The notes: generated by a model not told the origin, from the letters alone. Positions 10,177-20,244 are shown, numbered from the stretch's first letter. The stretch is 64,000 nt of DNA from Neisseriaceae bacterium ESL0693 (GCA_029433475.1 JAQTIE010000010.1:124174-188173); one strand, 5' to 3'. Numbers and translations are program-made.

Positions 10177-10536
10177 TCAGGTCTCAGTCTGCCGGCGTTC
10201 AATCTGAATCCCTACCTTGGATACGCCCGCTAAAATACCCGGTTTCACTACCTTAACTTTAATCCATTCAGCCTGAAATTGTGTCAATACAAACTGAGCC
10301 ACATATTCTGCCAATGTCTCCAGTAATAAAAATTCCTGCTCAGCCAATGCTTCGCGCAATGCTTGCACCAGATCACCGTAATGAATGGTATCGTCAATAT
10401 TATCGCTTTGGGCAGAAAGCTGAAAATCAGTGCCGATATCCAGATCCAGTAATAAATCCTGACTGTGCTGGCGTTCCCACTCATACACACCAATCAATGT
10501 TTTAACCGTCAGACCATGCAAAAATAGGGTATCCAT
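10177..10536 (-). CDS. folB: Dihydroneopterin aldolase
   Basis: 119 residues, the full length for FolB. It begins with the typical MDTLFLHGLTVKTLIGVYEWER, in which the catalytic-site glutamate and tyrosine region GVYEWE is conserved. The central DTIHYGDL and the late lysine in VKVVKPGIL are also family features. It converts dihydroneopterin to hydroxymethyl-dihydropterin in cytosolic folate synthesis, upstream of FolP, which is encoded 3.7 kb away. It is divergent from plsY with a 58-bp shared promoter gap, an arrangement seen in other proteobacteria. Confidence 0.94.
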   Translation of the reverse strand: MDTLFLHGLTVKTLIGVYEWERQHSQDLLLDLDIGTDFQLSAQSDNIDDTIHYGDLVQALREALAEQEFLLLETLAEYVAQFVLTQFQAEWIKVKVVKPGILAGVSKVGIQIERRQTET

Positions 10537-10594
10537 GTGTACCTTGCTGAGATAAAATGCAAACCCTAAAATTGTAGACTAAAGAAGCGTTTTC

Positions 10595-11203
10595 ATGGTT
10601 AATTTCTTTGCAGTTGTGTGTGCTTATTTGTTGGGTTCATTATCATTTGCCGTGATTGTTTCTCGGTGTATGCATATGCCTGACCCGCATACCTATGGCT
10701 CAGGGAACCCAGGCGCCACCAATGTGTTGCGCAGTGGCAAAAAATTGGCTGCGGCCTTAACCCTCTTGGGCGATGCAGCCAAAGGCTGGCTGGCCGTCTG
10801 GCTGGCGGTGCATTTTCAGGCTGACTGGCATCTGAATCCCAGCACGATTGCCCTGGTTGCAGTAGCGGTACTGGTGGGTCATATGTGGCCGGTCTTCTTT
10901 CATTTCAAAGGCGGTAAAGGTGTGGCTACGGCAGTGGGGGTATTACTGGCACTCTCATGGCCTACCGCCTGTATCTGTGCCTTAATCTGGCTGGTGATGG
11001 CTTTTGGTTTCAAGGTTTCTTCATTGGCAGCGCTGGTGGCAACACTGATCAGCCCGATACTGGCCTGGTATTTTATGCCGCAGCTGAGCTGGTTTTATGC
11101 CAGCGTGGTGATTGCTATTCTGGTGCTGTATCGACATAAAACCAATATCGCCAAACTGCTGCACGGACAAGAAAGTAAGATCGGTGATCAGAGCAAACAC
11201 TGA
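10595..11203 (+). CDS. plsY: Glycerol-3-phosphate acyltransferase PlsY
   Basis: 202 residues, an inner-membrane protein with five or more hydrophobic segments. The three PlsY signatures are visible: the SGNPGATN loop (near residue 36), HMWPVFFHFKGGKGVAT (near 96), and a later conserved loop after the fourth span. It transfers an acyl group from acyl-phosphate to glycerol-3-phosphate, the first step of phospholipid synthesis. It is divergent from folB. Start and length match the family. Confidence 0.95.
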   Translation: MVNFFAVVCAYLLGSLSFAVIVSRCMHMPDPHTYGSGNPGATNVLRSGKKLAAALTLLGDAAKGWLAVWLAVHFQADWHLNPSTIALVAVAVLVGHMWPVFFHFKGGKGVATAVGVLLALSWPTACICALIWLVMAFGFKVSSLAALVATLISPILAWYFMPQLSWFYASVVIAILVLYRHKTNIAKLLHGQESKIGDQSKH

Positions 11204-11633
11204 ATTCAAACCAGAAATAGTTTTTATGATATTTAAATTAATTGATTAAGATAGCTGCGTGGTTTTGTTATTGCCCTATTTCAACCCAAATGATTGTCTG
11301 GCAAATTTATGATGATATCGATTACTCTGATGTATGGGTAATGATTTCACCTGATCATGCTGATTCAACAGTATGATTTTTAAGGTTGATGATTATCTGT
11401 TGAGCAATGATCGCAAACCACTGGTTTTATATCCCTACTATTTTGCTGCTGATCTGAATCAAATGACTATTCTCCCCGTCTGAGCCATGACTCTGACGGA
11501 GATGACAGCATGAATATAGCGAATCCGGTCAGTTTAATATTATCTATTTTTTAGTTTATCTGTCAGACAGTAAAGCCAGCGCAATATTGATCCGGATCTT
11601 TGTTGTCTCAACCCCGTCAGTACACAATGGAGC
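11204..11633. other. Intergenic region with possible decayed small gene
   Basis: About 430 bp between the converging plsY and dedA. Two short rightward frames are coupled by an ATGA overlap. One is 11290-11376 (28 codons, starting MIVWQIYDDIDYSD) and the other 11373-11483 (36 codons, starting MIFKVDDYLLSND and ending MTILPV). Their amino-acid composition looks protein-like, and together they may be the remains of one gene broken by a frameshift. No ribosome site or family was recognised, so I do not call a CDS. Confidence 0.3.
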
Positions 11634-12302
11634 TTATTTATGTTTATTTTGTTTTCGCATTTGCCGGAAAGCACGTAACTGCGCTCTTTTACGACGTAAA
11701 AAAGCCATACGGTGATATTTTTTCCAGACACGATAAATCAGCCAGATGGCGCCCAGCGCCAGAATAATATACAGTCCGGCCTGAAACTGATGCATTTTAC
11801 GCATTAACCAGTCAATGTTTTCCGCACCATAAGAGCCCAGATAAATCCAGATCGGTACAGAAATCATGGCCGCCAGACCATCCATGATTAAAAACTGCCA
11901 ATGCGATATTTTGCCACTGATACCGGCAGTCAAATAAATGGGCGTTCGCAATCCGGGTAAGAAACGGGCAACAAACAACACCCGATTGCCGTATTTATCA
12001 AATTTATCCTGTACCTGAGCATAACGCTTGGGTGTCATGATGCGGCGTACAAACCGAACCTTCAAAATACGCTGGCCAAAGATACGACCGGCGGTAAACA
12101 TTAAACCATCACCTATGATCACGCCGGCCATACCCACCATAAACATCATGTGTACATTGGCATGGCCAAGACCGGCAATCACGCCACCTGCAGCCAAGGT
12201 CAGATCTTCCGGAACAGGAATACCCAGCCCGCACACCACCAGCACCATAAAGACGGCAATATAACCATACTCAGTAAAAAAAGCCTCTAACACCGCAAAC
12301 AT
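11634..12302 (-). CDS. DedA/VTT-family membrane protein
   Basis: 222 residues. It has the DedA-family pattern: an N-terminal hydrophobic segment, the re-entrant loop GLGIPVPEDLTL with a conserved acidic residue, the arginine-containing motif FVARFLPGLRTPIYLTAG, several membrane spans, and a strongly basic C-tail (RRKRAQLRAFRQMRKQNKHK). DedA proteins act in lipid-carrier or phospholipid translocation and proton-motive-force homeostasis. Which paralogue this is cannot be told from sequence. It follows glmM by 10 nt on the same strand, so the two are probably co-transcribed. Confidence 0.88.
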   Translation of the reverse strand: MFAVLEAFFTEYGYIAVFMVLVVCGLGIPVPEDLTLAAGGVIAGLGHANVHMMFMVGMAGVIIGDGLMFTAGRIFGQRILKVRFVRRIMTPKRYAQVQDKFDKYGNRVLFVARFLPGLRTPIYLTAGISGKISHWQFLIMDGLAAMISVPIWIYLGSYGAENIDWLMRKMHQFQAGLYIILALGAIWLIYRVWKKYHRMAFLRRKRAQLRAFRQMRKQNKHK

Positions 12303-12312
12303 AACTTGCTCG

Positions 12313-13686
12313 TCATTTCCGTTGTTTCTGGTCTAAACGGGTATCACTGACACTGTTTTCATCAATGGCACGGGCAATCTTTTCAGCGGCCAGACGTGCT
12401 GTTTCGGCATGTCTGGCCTCAACCATTACCCGCACCACCGGCTCTGTACCGGACGGGCGCAAAACCACTCTGCCATTTTGACCCAATTCGGCTTCCACTG
12501 CCTTGGCCACGGGTTTGGCTTTGCTTTGCCAGTCCTGATTTTTATTGATCTGCACGTTGATCATGGTTTGCGGATAGGGTTGCCAATCGGCCAGTACACT
12601 GCTTAAATCCTGCTGCAATATCTGTAAACTGGCCAATACCTGTAATGCCGAAATAATGCCATCACCGGTGTTGTGTTTATCCAGACACACGATATGGCCG
12701 GAGGCCTCACCACCCAATAACCATTGCCGCTGATGCAATTGTTCCAAAACATAACGATCGCCTACTTTGGCGCGTACAAAATCAATGTTTAACTGCTTAA
12801 AAGCCAGTTCCATCGCCAGATTGGTCATCACCGTACCCACCACACCGCCTTGCAGCGTCTGTGTGGTTACCCTGGCTTTGGCAATAACGTAAATCAATGC
12901 ATCGCCATCATAGACTTTGCCGAATTTATCCACCATCATCAGCCGGTCACCGTCACCATCCAAGGCAATGCCGTAGTCGGCTTCATTCTGTAATACCGCC
13001 GCCTGAAGGGTTTTGGTATAGGTGGCGCCTACTTTATGGTTGATATTGTAACCATCGGGCTGGTGGCCAATACTGATTACTTCAGCACCCAGTTCATGAA
13101 ATACTTTGGGGGCAACATCATAGGCAGCTCCGTTGGCCGTATCAACCACCAGCTTTAAACCACGTAAATGATAATGATTAGGAAAGGTAGCCTTACAAAA
13201 TTCGATATAGCGGTCTACTGCGCCATTAATGCGCCTTGCCCGACCGAGCTGATCGGAGGCAACCGTATTCAGTGGCTGATCCAGCGCGGCTTCAATTTCC
13301 AGTTCCAGCTCATCGCTGAGCTTGACGCCGCCTTCGGCAAAAAATTTAATGCCATTGTCTGTATAGGCATTGTGCGAGGCAGAAATCATGACACCGCAAT
13401 CCAGACGTAAGGCACGGGTCAGATAAGCCACGCCAGGGGTAGGCAAAGGGCCGGTTAACAATACATTAACCCCGGCTGCGGTAAATCCTGCTTCCATGGC
13501 CGCTTCCAGCATATAACCGGAAATACGGGTATCCTTACCGATCAGTACAGTGGGCTGATGATCCAGCCGATGTTTGACCAGTACCTGACCGGCGGCATAG
13601 GCTAATTTCAGTACAAACTCCGGTGTAATCGGATATTGCCCCACCTGACCACGTACACCATCGGTACCGAAATATTTTTTTGCCAT
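12313..13686 (-). CDS. glmM: Phosphoglucosamine mutase
   Basis: 457 residues from the ATG at 13686 ([13 protein letters not shown]), with AGGAA upstream; an in-frame extension to 13710 is unlikely. The active-site phosphoserine loop ISASHN is at about 101-106, the metal-binding loop DGDGDR lies mid-protein, and the phosphate-binding RPSGTEP is near the C-terminus. It converts glucosamine-6-phosphate to glucosamine-1-phosphate, feeding UDP-GlcNAc for the peptidoglycan and LPS genes found later in the window. It lies downstream of folP (155 bp) and upstream of dedA, and the folP-glmM order is common in proteobacteria. Confidence 0.96.
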   Translation of the reverse strand: MAKKYFGTDGVRGQVGQYPITPEFVLKLAYAAGQVLVKHRLDHQPTVLIGKDTRISGYMLEAAMEAGFTAAGVNVLLTGPLPTPGVAYLTRALRLDCGVMISASHNAYTDNGIKFFAEGGVKLSDELELEIEAALDQPLNTVASDQLGRARRINGAVDRYIEFCKATFPNHYHLRGLKLVVDTANGAAYDVAPKVFHELGAEVISIGHQPDGYNINHKVGATYTKTLQAAVLQNEADYGIALDGDGDRLMMVDKFGKVYDGDALIYVIAKARVTTQTLQGGVVGTVMTNLAMELAFKQLNIDFVRAKVGDRYVLEQLHQRQWLLGGEASGHIVCLDKHNTGDGIISALQVLASLQILQQDLSSVLADWQPYPQTMINVQINKNQDWQSKAKPVAKAVEAELGQNGRVVLRPSGTEPVVRVMVEARHAETARLAAEKIARAIDENSVSDTRLDQKQRK

Positions 13687-13841
13687 ACTGAATTCCTGCA
13701 TGATTGCCAAAAGTAATCGTTATTGTAGAACACGGCTGCTGATTCAGCCAGTAAATAAATGCCTGATTGATTATTCCAATGAATTTATATTATTGTCAGA
13801 ATAACGTGACCAGGTAATCGCTATCTGTCTGCCGGATAAAA

Positions 13842-14711
13842 TCACACGCCAAATGCCGACCATATTTGTAAACCCTGGCGTGTGGCCAATACATCATGAA
13901 CACGCACAATGGCCGCCCCATGTGCTACCGCCGCAACAGCAGCCACCACACTGGCAGTCACTCGTTGCGCCGCAATGGGTTCCTGAATGATTTTACCAAT
14001 GGAACCTTTACGCGATAGCCCTGCCAGTACCGGACAGCCAGCCAATTGTTGCCAGTGATCCCATTTTTGCATTAATTCAATATGGTGTTGCAATGTTTTG
14101 GCAAAGCCGAACCCCGGGTCAACCAATAAGCGTTCACGCGCAATACCTGCCTGTATGCAAGCTTGGACGCGCGCGGATAAATACTGCCCGACGGTTTCAG
14201 CCACATCATCATAATCTGTCTGAGACTGCATATCCTGCGGCTGCCCGCGCATGTGCATCAGACAGACACCAATGTCGCTTTTTTGTGCCAGAAGTGCCAC
14301 GGCGCCGGGTGCTTCCAGTCCCTGAACATCGTTAATGGCATCGGTTAATTGGTGTTCCAGCAGTTGACGCATCACTTCAGTGCGGCGGGTATCGACGCTC
14401 AGCGGCACATGCCATGTCCGCAGTTCGCGCAAAACCGGTTCAATCCGGCGCCATTCTTCAGCTACAGTAACAGGGTCTGCCCCCGGACGGGTACTTTCCC
14501 CGCCGATATCCAGAATATCTGCCCCTTCATGCAGTAATTGCTCCGCATGTTGCAAGGCTGATTTGGTTGAATGGCTGTAACAACCACCGTCAGAAAAAGA
14601 ATCCGGCGTCAGATTCACAATACCCATGATTCTGGGCTGGGATAGATCAAGCTGATAACGTCCGCATTGCCAGTAATGACTACCGGTTTTTGAGTCAACT
14701 TTATTGATCAT
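13842..14711 (-). CDS. folP: Dihydropteroate synthase
   Basis: 289 residues. Conserved pterin- and pABA-binding motifs are seen in order: IMGIVNLTPDSFSDGG, DILDIGGESTRPGA, the DTRRTEV strand, INDVQG, and a late RVHDV. It condenses pABA with the pterin pyrophosphate and is the sulfonamide target. It lies between the ftsH terminator and glmM on the reverse strand, the classic ftsH-folP-glmM order. Confidence 0.96.
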   Translation of the reverse strand: MINKVDSKTGSHYWQCGRYQLDLSQPRIMGIVNLTPDSFSDGGCYSHSTKSALQHAEQLLHEGADILDIGGESTRPGADPVTVAEEWRRIEPVLRELRTWHVPLSVDTRRTEVMRQLLEHQLTDAINDVQGLEAPGAVALLAQKSDIGVCLMHMRGQPQDMQSQTDYDDVAETVGQYLSARVQACIQAGIARERLLVDPGFGFAKTLQHHIELMQKWDHWQQLAGCPVLAGLSRKGSIGKIIQEPIAAQRVTASVVAAVAAVAHGAAIVRVHDVLATRQGLQIWSAFGV

Positions 14712-14777
14712 GTCAGAATCTTTCCATAAATGAATGATTTAAATTAAAATAAAGCAGTAATGTATTTCAGTCATCAT

Positions 14778-14804
14778 AAAAAAACGGCAGCCGAAGCTGC
14801 CGTT
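14778..14804 (-). terminator. Terminator downstream of ftsH
   Basis: AACGGCAGC/GCTGCCGTT stem at 14783-14804 around a CGAA loop, which reads as a stable UUCG tetraloop on the reverse strand. A run of T follows on the reverse strand. It lies 14 bp beyond the ftsH stop and separates ftsH from folP. Confidence 0.93.
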
Positions 14805-14817
14805 AGCAAAAAAGATA

Positions 14818-16806
14818 TTAATCACGCGGAGGTTGAGACGGGGTATTCTTTTCCTCGTGCTCAGACACAGTTTCGGTGGCTTTAGTGGCTGCCGAGTCAG
14901 TGTCCGCCTGAGCAGAAACATTCTGTTCGGCAGTATCCGCAGCAGTGTCATCATCACGACGAACGTTATTACTGTAATCTTTTGGCAGACTGGGTTCTTT
15001 ACCGGCCATGATTTCCAGTACCTGATCACGATCAATGGTTTCCCAATCCATCAATGCTTTAGCCATAACATGCATCTTATCGCGGTTTTCATCCAGAATT
15101 TTATAAGCAATTTCATATTGCTGGTCAATAATCCGGCGTACTTCAGCATCAACTTCCTGCATGGTTTTTTCAGAAATATTCTGTGAATGGGTAACTGAAC
15201 GGCCTAAAAACACTTCACTTTCATTTTCGCCATAAACCATGGGACCCATTTTACGCGACATACCATACCGCATCACCATATCACGCGCCAGCTGGGTTGC
15301 ACGTTCAAAGTCATTGGAAGCACCGGTAGAAACCCGACCAATAAAGATGTCTTCGGCAATGCGCCCGCCAAACATGATGGAGATCTGATTCAACATCTGA
15401 TCTTCATACATGCTGATGCGATCACGTTCCGGCAATTGCCAGGTCAGACCCAATGCACGACCGCGCGGCATGATGGTTACTTTATGTACCGGATCGGTGT
15501 GATCCAGACTTTCAGCCACAATGGCGTGACCGGATTCATGATAGGCAGTTGCTTTCTTTTCATCTTCATGCATCACCATTGAGCGCCGCTCAGGACCCAT
15601 GTAGATTTTATCTTTGGCATCTTCAAAGTCGCTCATATCGACTTTGGTTTTATTGCGGCGTCCGGCAAACAAAGCCGCTTCATTTACCAGATTGGCTAAA
15701 TCCGCACCAGAAAATCCCGGGGTACCGCGTGCCAATACTTCCATATTGACAGATTCATCCAAAGGCACTTTAGCTGCATGCACTTTCAGAATCTGTTCAC
15801 GACCACGGATATCCGGTAAAGACACCACCACCTGCCGGTCAAAACGACCCGGACGCAGTAAGGCCGGATCCAGAACATCAGGCCGGTTGGTGGCAGCAAT
15901 CACAATAACCGTGGTATTGCTTTCAAAACCATCCATTTCAACCAACAATTGATTCAATGTCTGCTCGCGCTCATCGTTACCACCGCCCAGACCGGCACCG
16001 CGCTGGCGACCTACGGCATCAATTTCATCAATGAAAATAATGCAAGGGGCGTTTTTCTTGGCCTGTTCAAACATGTCACGCACACGTGAAGCACCCACAC
16101 CGACAAACATTTCCACAAAATCAGAACCGGAAATACTGAAAAACGGTACTTTTGCCTCACCTGCTATGGCTTTGGCCAGCAAGGTTTTACCTGTACCCGG
16201 ATTACCGCACAGCAAAATACCACGCGGCACACGGCCGCCCAGCGTCTGATAACGCTGCGGTGCGCGCAGATAATCAACAATTTCCTGCACTTCTTCTTTG
16301 GCCTCATCACAACCGGCCACATCGGCAAAAGTGACTTTATTGGTGTCTTTATCCAGTAACCGGGCACGGCTTTTACCAAAGGAAAAGGCGCCGCCCTTAC
16401 CGCCATTACCGCCTTGCATGGAGCGCATGAAATAAAACCAGACACCGATCAGCAATACCACCGGCAAGAGGCTGATCAGAATACTGCCCAGCATGCTCGG
16501 TTTTTCTTCCGGAATCACGTTAACACGGACGTTTTTAGCCAGCAAGGTGCTGATCAGGCGATCATCCAGGGGCGCATTGGTGACAAAAGGAGATTTATCG
16601 GTACGTACGCCACGCAAACGATAACCGTTAACCACGGATCCTTCAATATTGACACTACTGATCTCACCCTTATTCACCTGTTGCATAAACTGTGAATATT
16701 CAATCTGCTGTTTATTTTCTTTGGTACCGGTCAGCGCGTTGAATGCAGCCATTAATACCACAGCCAGTACTAACCAGACTAAAAGGTTCTTTACGGTATT
16801 CCGCAC
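14818..16806 (-). CDS. ftsH: ATP-dependent zinc metalloprotease FtsH
   Basis: 662 residues, beginning with a GTG codon at 16806 preceded by AGGAG 9 nt upstream. There are two membrane spans (about 5-24 and 102-120) around a periplasmic domain. The AAA+ domain has Walker A GNPGTGKT, Walker [10 protein letters not shown], the pore loop around FVEMFVG and the second region of homology. The M41 protease has the zinc motif HESGH. The second residue of Walker A is N rather than the usual P, and related Neisseriaceae also vary here as far as I recall. The C-tail is Thr/Ala/Asp-rich. It degrades unassembled membrane proteins and regulatory proteins. It lies downstream of rlmE, the standard rlmE-ftsH pair. 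Confidence 0.96.
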   Translation of the reverse strand: MRNTVKNLLVWLVLAVVLMAAFNALTGTKENKQQIEYSQFMQQVNKGEISSVNIEGSVVNGYRLRGVRTDKSPFVTNAPLDDRLISTLLAKNVRVNVIPEEKPSMLGSILISLLPVVLLIGVWFYFMRSMQGGNGGKGGAFSFGKSRARLLDKDTNKVTFADVAGCDEAKEEVQEIVDYLRAPQRYQTLGGRVPRGILLCGNPGTGKTLLAKAIAGEAKVPFFSISGSDFVEMFVGVGASRVRDMFEQAKKNAPCIIFIDEIDAVGRQRGAGLGGGNDEREQTLNQLLVEMDGFESNTTVIVIAATNRPDVLDPALLRPGRFDRQVVVSLPDIRGREQILKVHAAKVPLDESVNMEVLARGTPGFSGADLANLVNEAALFAGRRNKTKVDMSDFEDAKDKIYMGPERRSMVMHEDEKKATAYHESGHAIVAESLDHTDPVHKVTIMPRGRALGLTWQLPERDRISMYEDQMLNQISIMFGGRIAEDIFIGRVSTGASNDFERATQLARDMVMRYGMSRKMGPMVYGENESEVFLGRSVTHSQNISEKTMQEVDAEVRRIIDQQYEIAYKILDENRDKMHVMAKALMDWETIDRDQVLEIMAGKEPSLPKDYSNNVRRDDDTAADTAEQNVSAQADTDSAATKATETVSEHEEKNTPSQPPRD

Positions 16807-16889
16807 TATTACAAACTCCTAAGGAGGTTAAATAATTCTGTTCTGATACATTAGCTGATGCATGGTGTATCAATATTCAAATCATTGGT

Positions 16890-17510
16890 CTATCGCTTAT
16901 GACGTCCCAGTAAATAAATTTCATTGGAACGATCACGTGAAGCTTTAGGTTTGCGTATCTGGACTTGTGTAAATTGGGCTTTCATGGCTTTCTGAAACTC
17001 AGTCAGCCCACTGCCCTGAAATACTTTCACCAGAAAATCGCCACTTTCTTTCAAATGGTTCTGCACAAATTCCAATGCCAACTCGGCCAGATAAAAACTG
17101 CGTGCCTGATCGGTAAGCTGATTGCCTGACATATTGGGTGCCATGTCACAAATTACAAGATCCAATTGCCGCTGACCCAATAATAATTCAAACGCAGCCA
17201 GAACATCATTTTCCCGAAAATCGCCCTGAATAAAATCCACGCCTTCAATCGAAGCCATGGGTAAAATATCCAAAGCAAAAACCTTCCCTTGCTTTCCAAC
17301 CAGTTTGGCCGCCACCTGAGACCAGCTGCCCGGAGCGCTGCCCAAGTCAGCCACTACCATGCCTGATTTCAACAAATTATCTTTGGCATTGATTTCCAAT
17401 AATTTGTATGCCGCACGCGCGCGATAACCTTCTTTTTGTGCCAAGTGCACATAATGATCATTAACATGCTCATTCAGCCACGCACTGGAAGATTTAGACC
17501 GTACTGCCAT
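16890..17510 (-). CDS. rlmE: 23S rRNA (uridine2552-2'-O)-methyltransferase
   Basis: 206 residues of the FtsJ/RrmJ family. The N-terminal basic SKSSSAWLNEHVNDHYVHLAQKEG, the AdoMet loop VVADLGSAPGSWSQ, VICDMAPNMSG and the catalytic lysine in FLVKVFQGSG match the family's K-D-K-E arrangement. It methylates U2552 of 23S rRNA late in 50S assembly. It lies 83 bp upstream of ftsH on the same strand, as in E. coli. Confidence 0.95.
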   Translation of the reverse strand: MAVRSKSSSAWLNEHVNDHYVHLAQKEGYRARAAYKLLEINAKDNLLKSGMVVADLGSAPGSWSQVAAKLVGKQGKVFALDILPMASIEGVDFIQGDFRENDVLAAFELLLGQRQLDLVICDMAPNMSGNQLTDQARSFYLAELALEFVQNHLKESGDFLVKVFQGSGLTEFQKAMKAQFTQVQIRKPKASRDRSNEIYLLGRHKR

Positions 17511-17581
17511 AATTCAATTCTTGAAAAAAATGGTTGCATTGTAACTTGAAATGGCTGCTGAATGTAGCTTCTACAGCAAAG

Positions 17582-17694
17582 AAATGACTATTTAACATAA
17601 ATGACGTTTATCCGGAAAATAAATAAATCAATATACAAATAAAAATGACCCTGCATCAATCCGGTTATTTACATTTATTATCAAATAGTCATTT
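17582..17694. repeat. Imperfect inverted-repeat element in an intergenic gap
   Basis: AAATGACTATTT (17582-17593) is mirrored perfectly by AAATAGTCATTT (17683-17694). Similarity continues inward on both sides through ATAAATG and CCGG blocks, giving arms of about 34 bp around a 45-bp AT-rich centre. The element is 113 bp and lies between yagU and rlmE. It could be a miniature mobile or palindromic element, or a structured RNA region. I did not find a second full-length copy. Confidence 0.5.
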
Positions 17695-17760
17695 AATAGA
17701 CTAAGCCCTGTAATGCTATTTACTGATTCACCAAGGTTCGGCTCTGATTAATAATACCCG

Positions 17761-18306
17761 TCATTTTGCCCAGTTACCTTTTATGGGTCGGTGACAAAGA
17801 GCTAATACCGCAATCAAACAGATCTCTATGGATACAGACCAATAGATATGTCCCAGTAATTCACTGGCCAATTCATAAACATTTAAATTCCATAGCCAGC
17901 CTGTCTCATTTTCCAGATAAGCCGGATTTCTGAAGCCAAAAACAGGGATCAGAAATCCATGCATGACGATGGTGATGGCCAGACCATAAGCAGCACCATA
18001 CCACAGTCTGACTTTAGGAAAAAACACCGAAAGGAAAACATAGACGAATGCGAAAGCAAAACTGAATAACCAATGATAAAGCGTCACGGCACCAGTGACG
18101 GTGACGCCCTGATAAACATAATCCAGGCAGTGGGAATCAAGGCCGATCCAGCCAAGCCAGGCATCAATATTGGCCGCTGGCGGCGAAATTTCTCCCGGCA
18201 TGCGCGGCGGCATATTGACTTCTGAGCCCCATTTGACTAATGAACTCATCAGACCGCCAATAATGGTTGTCCAGACGATAACTTTGGTATTTGCTTTATT
18301 CCACAT
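17761..18306 (-). CDS. yagU: YagU-like inner-membrane protein (DUF1440)
   Basis: 181 residues with four hydrophobic segments. It resembles E. coli YagU in the N-terminal SSLVKWGSEV.MPPR motif, the FSFAFAFVYVFLSVFFPKVRLWYG segment, and the C-terminal ELLGHIYWSVSIEI. YagU has been linked to acid resistance in E. coli, but its biochemical role is unknown. GGAAA lies upstream of the ATG. The gene stands alone between rlmE and the divergent yhbY. It is scattered in distribution, so gain by transfer is possible but not shown. Confidence 0.8.
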   Translation of the reverse strand: MWNKANTKVIVWTTIIGGLMSSLVKWGSEVNMPPRMPGEISPPAANIDAWLGWIGLDSHCLDYVYQGVTVTGAVTLYHWLFSFAFAFVYVFLSVFFPKVRLWYGAAYGLAITIVMHGFLIPVFGFRNPAYLENETGWLWNLNVYELASELLGHIYWSVSIEICLIAVLALCHRPIKGNWAK

Positions 18307-18612
18307 TTCTATTTCCTTTATTTACGTATGACAGACAAAGAAATTAAATTTTTACTTCATGCACAATAAGCTTTTTATCTGTTCATGATTACATGACAAC
18401 CATGATGACAATCTTTTTTAAATAATAAAGTATTAAGGCTTTCACCACCCGATTAAAGTGATTAATCCGGATAATCTTAATTGATGTTTATTAAAATAAT
18501 TTAATCATATCATGGAACTTATGTTTGATTAAACTTTAAAACTTAATTTTTACCGGCTGTCTAAACCCGGTTTTGCCAGTATAATAATACTTTTATATCA
18601 TTGGAATGAAGT
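18307..18612. promoter_or_regulatory. Divergent yagU/yhbY promoter region
   Basis: About 306 bp of AT-rich sequence. A -10-like TATAAT is at 18580-18585, 28 bp before the yhbY start, with no good -35 box. The remainder shows no gene or repeat. Confidence 0.4.
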
Positions 18613-18903
18613 ATGGAATCTGTACAGTTAAGTACCAAGGAAAAAATTGCCTTACGGGCACAGGCTCATGCTCTGCATCCGGTAGTGATGATCGGACAGC
18701 AAAGTCTGACTGAAGCGGTGATTAATGAAACCAACCGCAATCTTGAAGCGCATGAATTGATCAAGGTACAAATTGCAGGAGATGATCGCAGTGAACGTAT
18801 TGCGATTGCTGAAGCGTTGGTTGCAGCTACTGATGCGACATTGATCCAGCATATTGGCAAACAGATTGTATTGTACCGCCGAAAAAAAGAAGAAGTTAAA
18901 TAA
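18613..18903 (+). CDS. yhbY: YhbY-family RNA-binding protein (CRM domain)
   Basis: 96 residues, one CRS1-YhbY (CRM) domain. It contains the characteristic LRAQAHALHPVVMIGQ and a strand-turn region LIKVQIAGDDR, followed by ALVAATDATLIQHIGKQIVLYRRK. YhbY binds pre-50S particles and assists ribosome assembly. It is convergent with greA across a shared terminator. In many proteobacteria yhbY lies next to rlmE-ftsH; here yagU has come between. Confidence 0.94.
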   Translation: MESVQLSTKEKIALRAQAHALHPVVMIGQQSLTEAVINETNRNLEAHELIKVQIAGDDRSERIAIAEALVAATDATLIQHIGKQIVLYRRKKEEVK

Positions 18904-18937
18904 AAAGAAGCGTTTCAATCCTCATGAAACGCTTCTT
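18902..18937. terminator. Bidirectional terminator, yhbY/greA
   Basis: A 13-bp perfect stem, AAGAAGCGTTTCA/TGAAACGCTTCTT (18905-18937), with a 7-nt loop, starting within the yhbY stop codon. The T-run is clearest on the reverse strand, so it mainly ends greA transcripts. Confidence 0.88.
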
Positions 18938-18980
18938 AACCATCCAGTCTTTATTTTACCGACTCTTCACGATGGCGTTT

Positions 18981-19457
18981 TCAGATATAGTGTACTTCCA
19001 GAATTTCATATTCACGCACGCCACCCGGTGCCTGTACTTCAGCAATATCGCCCTCTTCTTTACCAATCAAGGCACGGGCAATGGGTGAGCCAACAAAAAT
19101 CTTGGCTTGTTTAATGTCCGCTTCATCCTCACCGACAATCTGGTAAGTCACGACTTCATCATTTTCCAGATCCTGCATTTTAACCGTAGCGCCAAACACC
19201 ACCTTGCCCTCGGCATTGGTTTCTTTCGGGTCAATCACATGAGCCAATGATAATTTATGCTCGATTTCAGCAATACGCCCCTCAATAAAACCTTGTTTTT
19301 CTTTGGCTGCTTCATATTCAGCATTTTCCGAAAGATCGCCATGAGAACGTGCTTCCGCAATGGCCTCAATAACTGCCGGACGGGCCACACTTTTGAGCTG
19401 CTGTAATTCTTGTTTCAATAAGTCAGCACCCACAACCGTCAATGGAATTTTTTGCAT
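18981..19457 (-). CDS. greA: Transcript cleavage factor GreA
   Basis: 158 residues, identical in length to E. coli GreA, from the ATG at 19457 ([18 protein letters not shown]) with GGAG 8 nt upstream; an 11-codon in-frame extension is unlikely. The N-terminal coiled coil has the acidic tip region [10 protein letters not shown], and the C-terminal FKBP-like domain ends [18 protein letters not shown]. It rescues backtracked RNA polymerase. Confidence 0.96.
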   Translation of the reverse strand: MQKIPLTVVGADLLKQELQQLKSVARPAVIEAIAEARSHGDLSENAEYEAAKEKQGFIEGRIAEIEHKLSLAHVIDPKETNAEGKVVFGATVKMQDLENDEVVTYQIVGEDEADIKQAKIFVGSPIARALIGKEEGDIAEVQAPGGVREYEILEVHYI

Positions 19458-19508
19458 GACATTTCTCCATACACCGTAGCCCGCTGGCAAAACGGTATTT
19501 TATTCACA

Positions 19509-19541
19509 ATAAAAAGCAAGCCGCCAACAAAGGCGGCTTGC
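19509..19541 (-). terminator. Terminator between ssb and greA
   Basis: GCAAGCCGCC/GGCGGCTTGC stem (19516-19541) with a 6-nt loop, followed on the reverse strand by TTTTT. It lies 150 bp downstream of ssb and about 50 bp upstream of greA. Confidence 0.9.
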
Positions 19542-19690
19542 GATAAACCATGTCGGCTATTCTAACAGACCCATATTAAATAGAAAAGCCTGATAATCAA
19601 TTCTTCCGTATCCGGATAACTGATTATTTTCAGTACAGTTATATTTGATATTCACGCTATAAAACAGGTCGCTCTATCGGCAGAATGCGG

Positions 19691-20185
19691 CTAGAACGGA
19701 ATATCATCATCAATATCATCAATAGCCGCAGGCGTAGGCGCTGGTCTTGGCGCCTGACGACGAGGTGCTGCCGGTGCCGGCGCAGCAGTTTCATAGTGAT
19801 CCGCTGTTTCAGGCGCATGAGCACCCGCCTCATAGCCAGCTGAAGTAGCACTGTCTTGCCGGCCACCCAGCATTTTCATTTCATTGCCGATAATATCGTA
19901 GGCAATACGTTCTACACCATCTTTGCCATTGTATTTACGTGACTGGATACGTCCCTCAATGAACACCTGACTGCCTTTACGTAAATACTGGCTGGCAATT
20001 TCGCCCAATTTACCAAAGAGCGTAATATTATGCCATTCCGTCCGGGTCTGACGCTCGCCGTTGCGGTCACGCCATTGTTCATCGGTAGCAATGGAAAAAT
20101 TGGTCACGGCGTCGCCGCTGGGCATATACCGCGTTTCTGGATCACGCCCCAAGCGACCAACCAAAATAACTTTATTGACAGACAT
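19691..20185 (-). CDS. ssb: Single-stranded DNA-binding protein
   Basis: 164 residues. The OB-fold domain occupies about 1-110 ([36 protein letters not shown]). A low-complexity Ala/Pro/Gly linker follows, then the acidic C-terminal tip DDDIPF that recruits partner proteins. It protects single-stranded DNA in replication and repair. A lytic transglycosylase lies 60 bp upstream. Confidence 0.97.
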   Translation of the reverse strand: MSVNKVILVGRLGRDPETRYMPSGDAVTNFSIATDEQWRDRNGERQTRTEWHNITLFGKLGEIASQYLRKGSQVFIEGRIQSRKYNGKDGVERIAYDIIGNEMKMLGGRQDSATSAGYEAGAHAPETADHYETAAPAPAAPRRQAPRPAPTPAAIDDIDDDIPF

Positions 20186-20244
20186 AAAGGTCTTCCTTAT
20201 GGTGATTCAGATTGCCCTATGGCAAAACTGATGATGTTTATATA

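Noticed and set aside
10051-10233. 60-codon rightward frame overlapping the end of folB
   Set aside because: It overlaps a well-supported gene on the other strand and has no ribosome site.
11465-11505. CCGTC...GACGG hairpin as a plsY terminator
   Set aside because: The stem is short and interrupted, no T-run follows, and it lies 260 bp beyond the gene.
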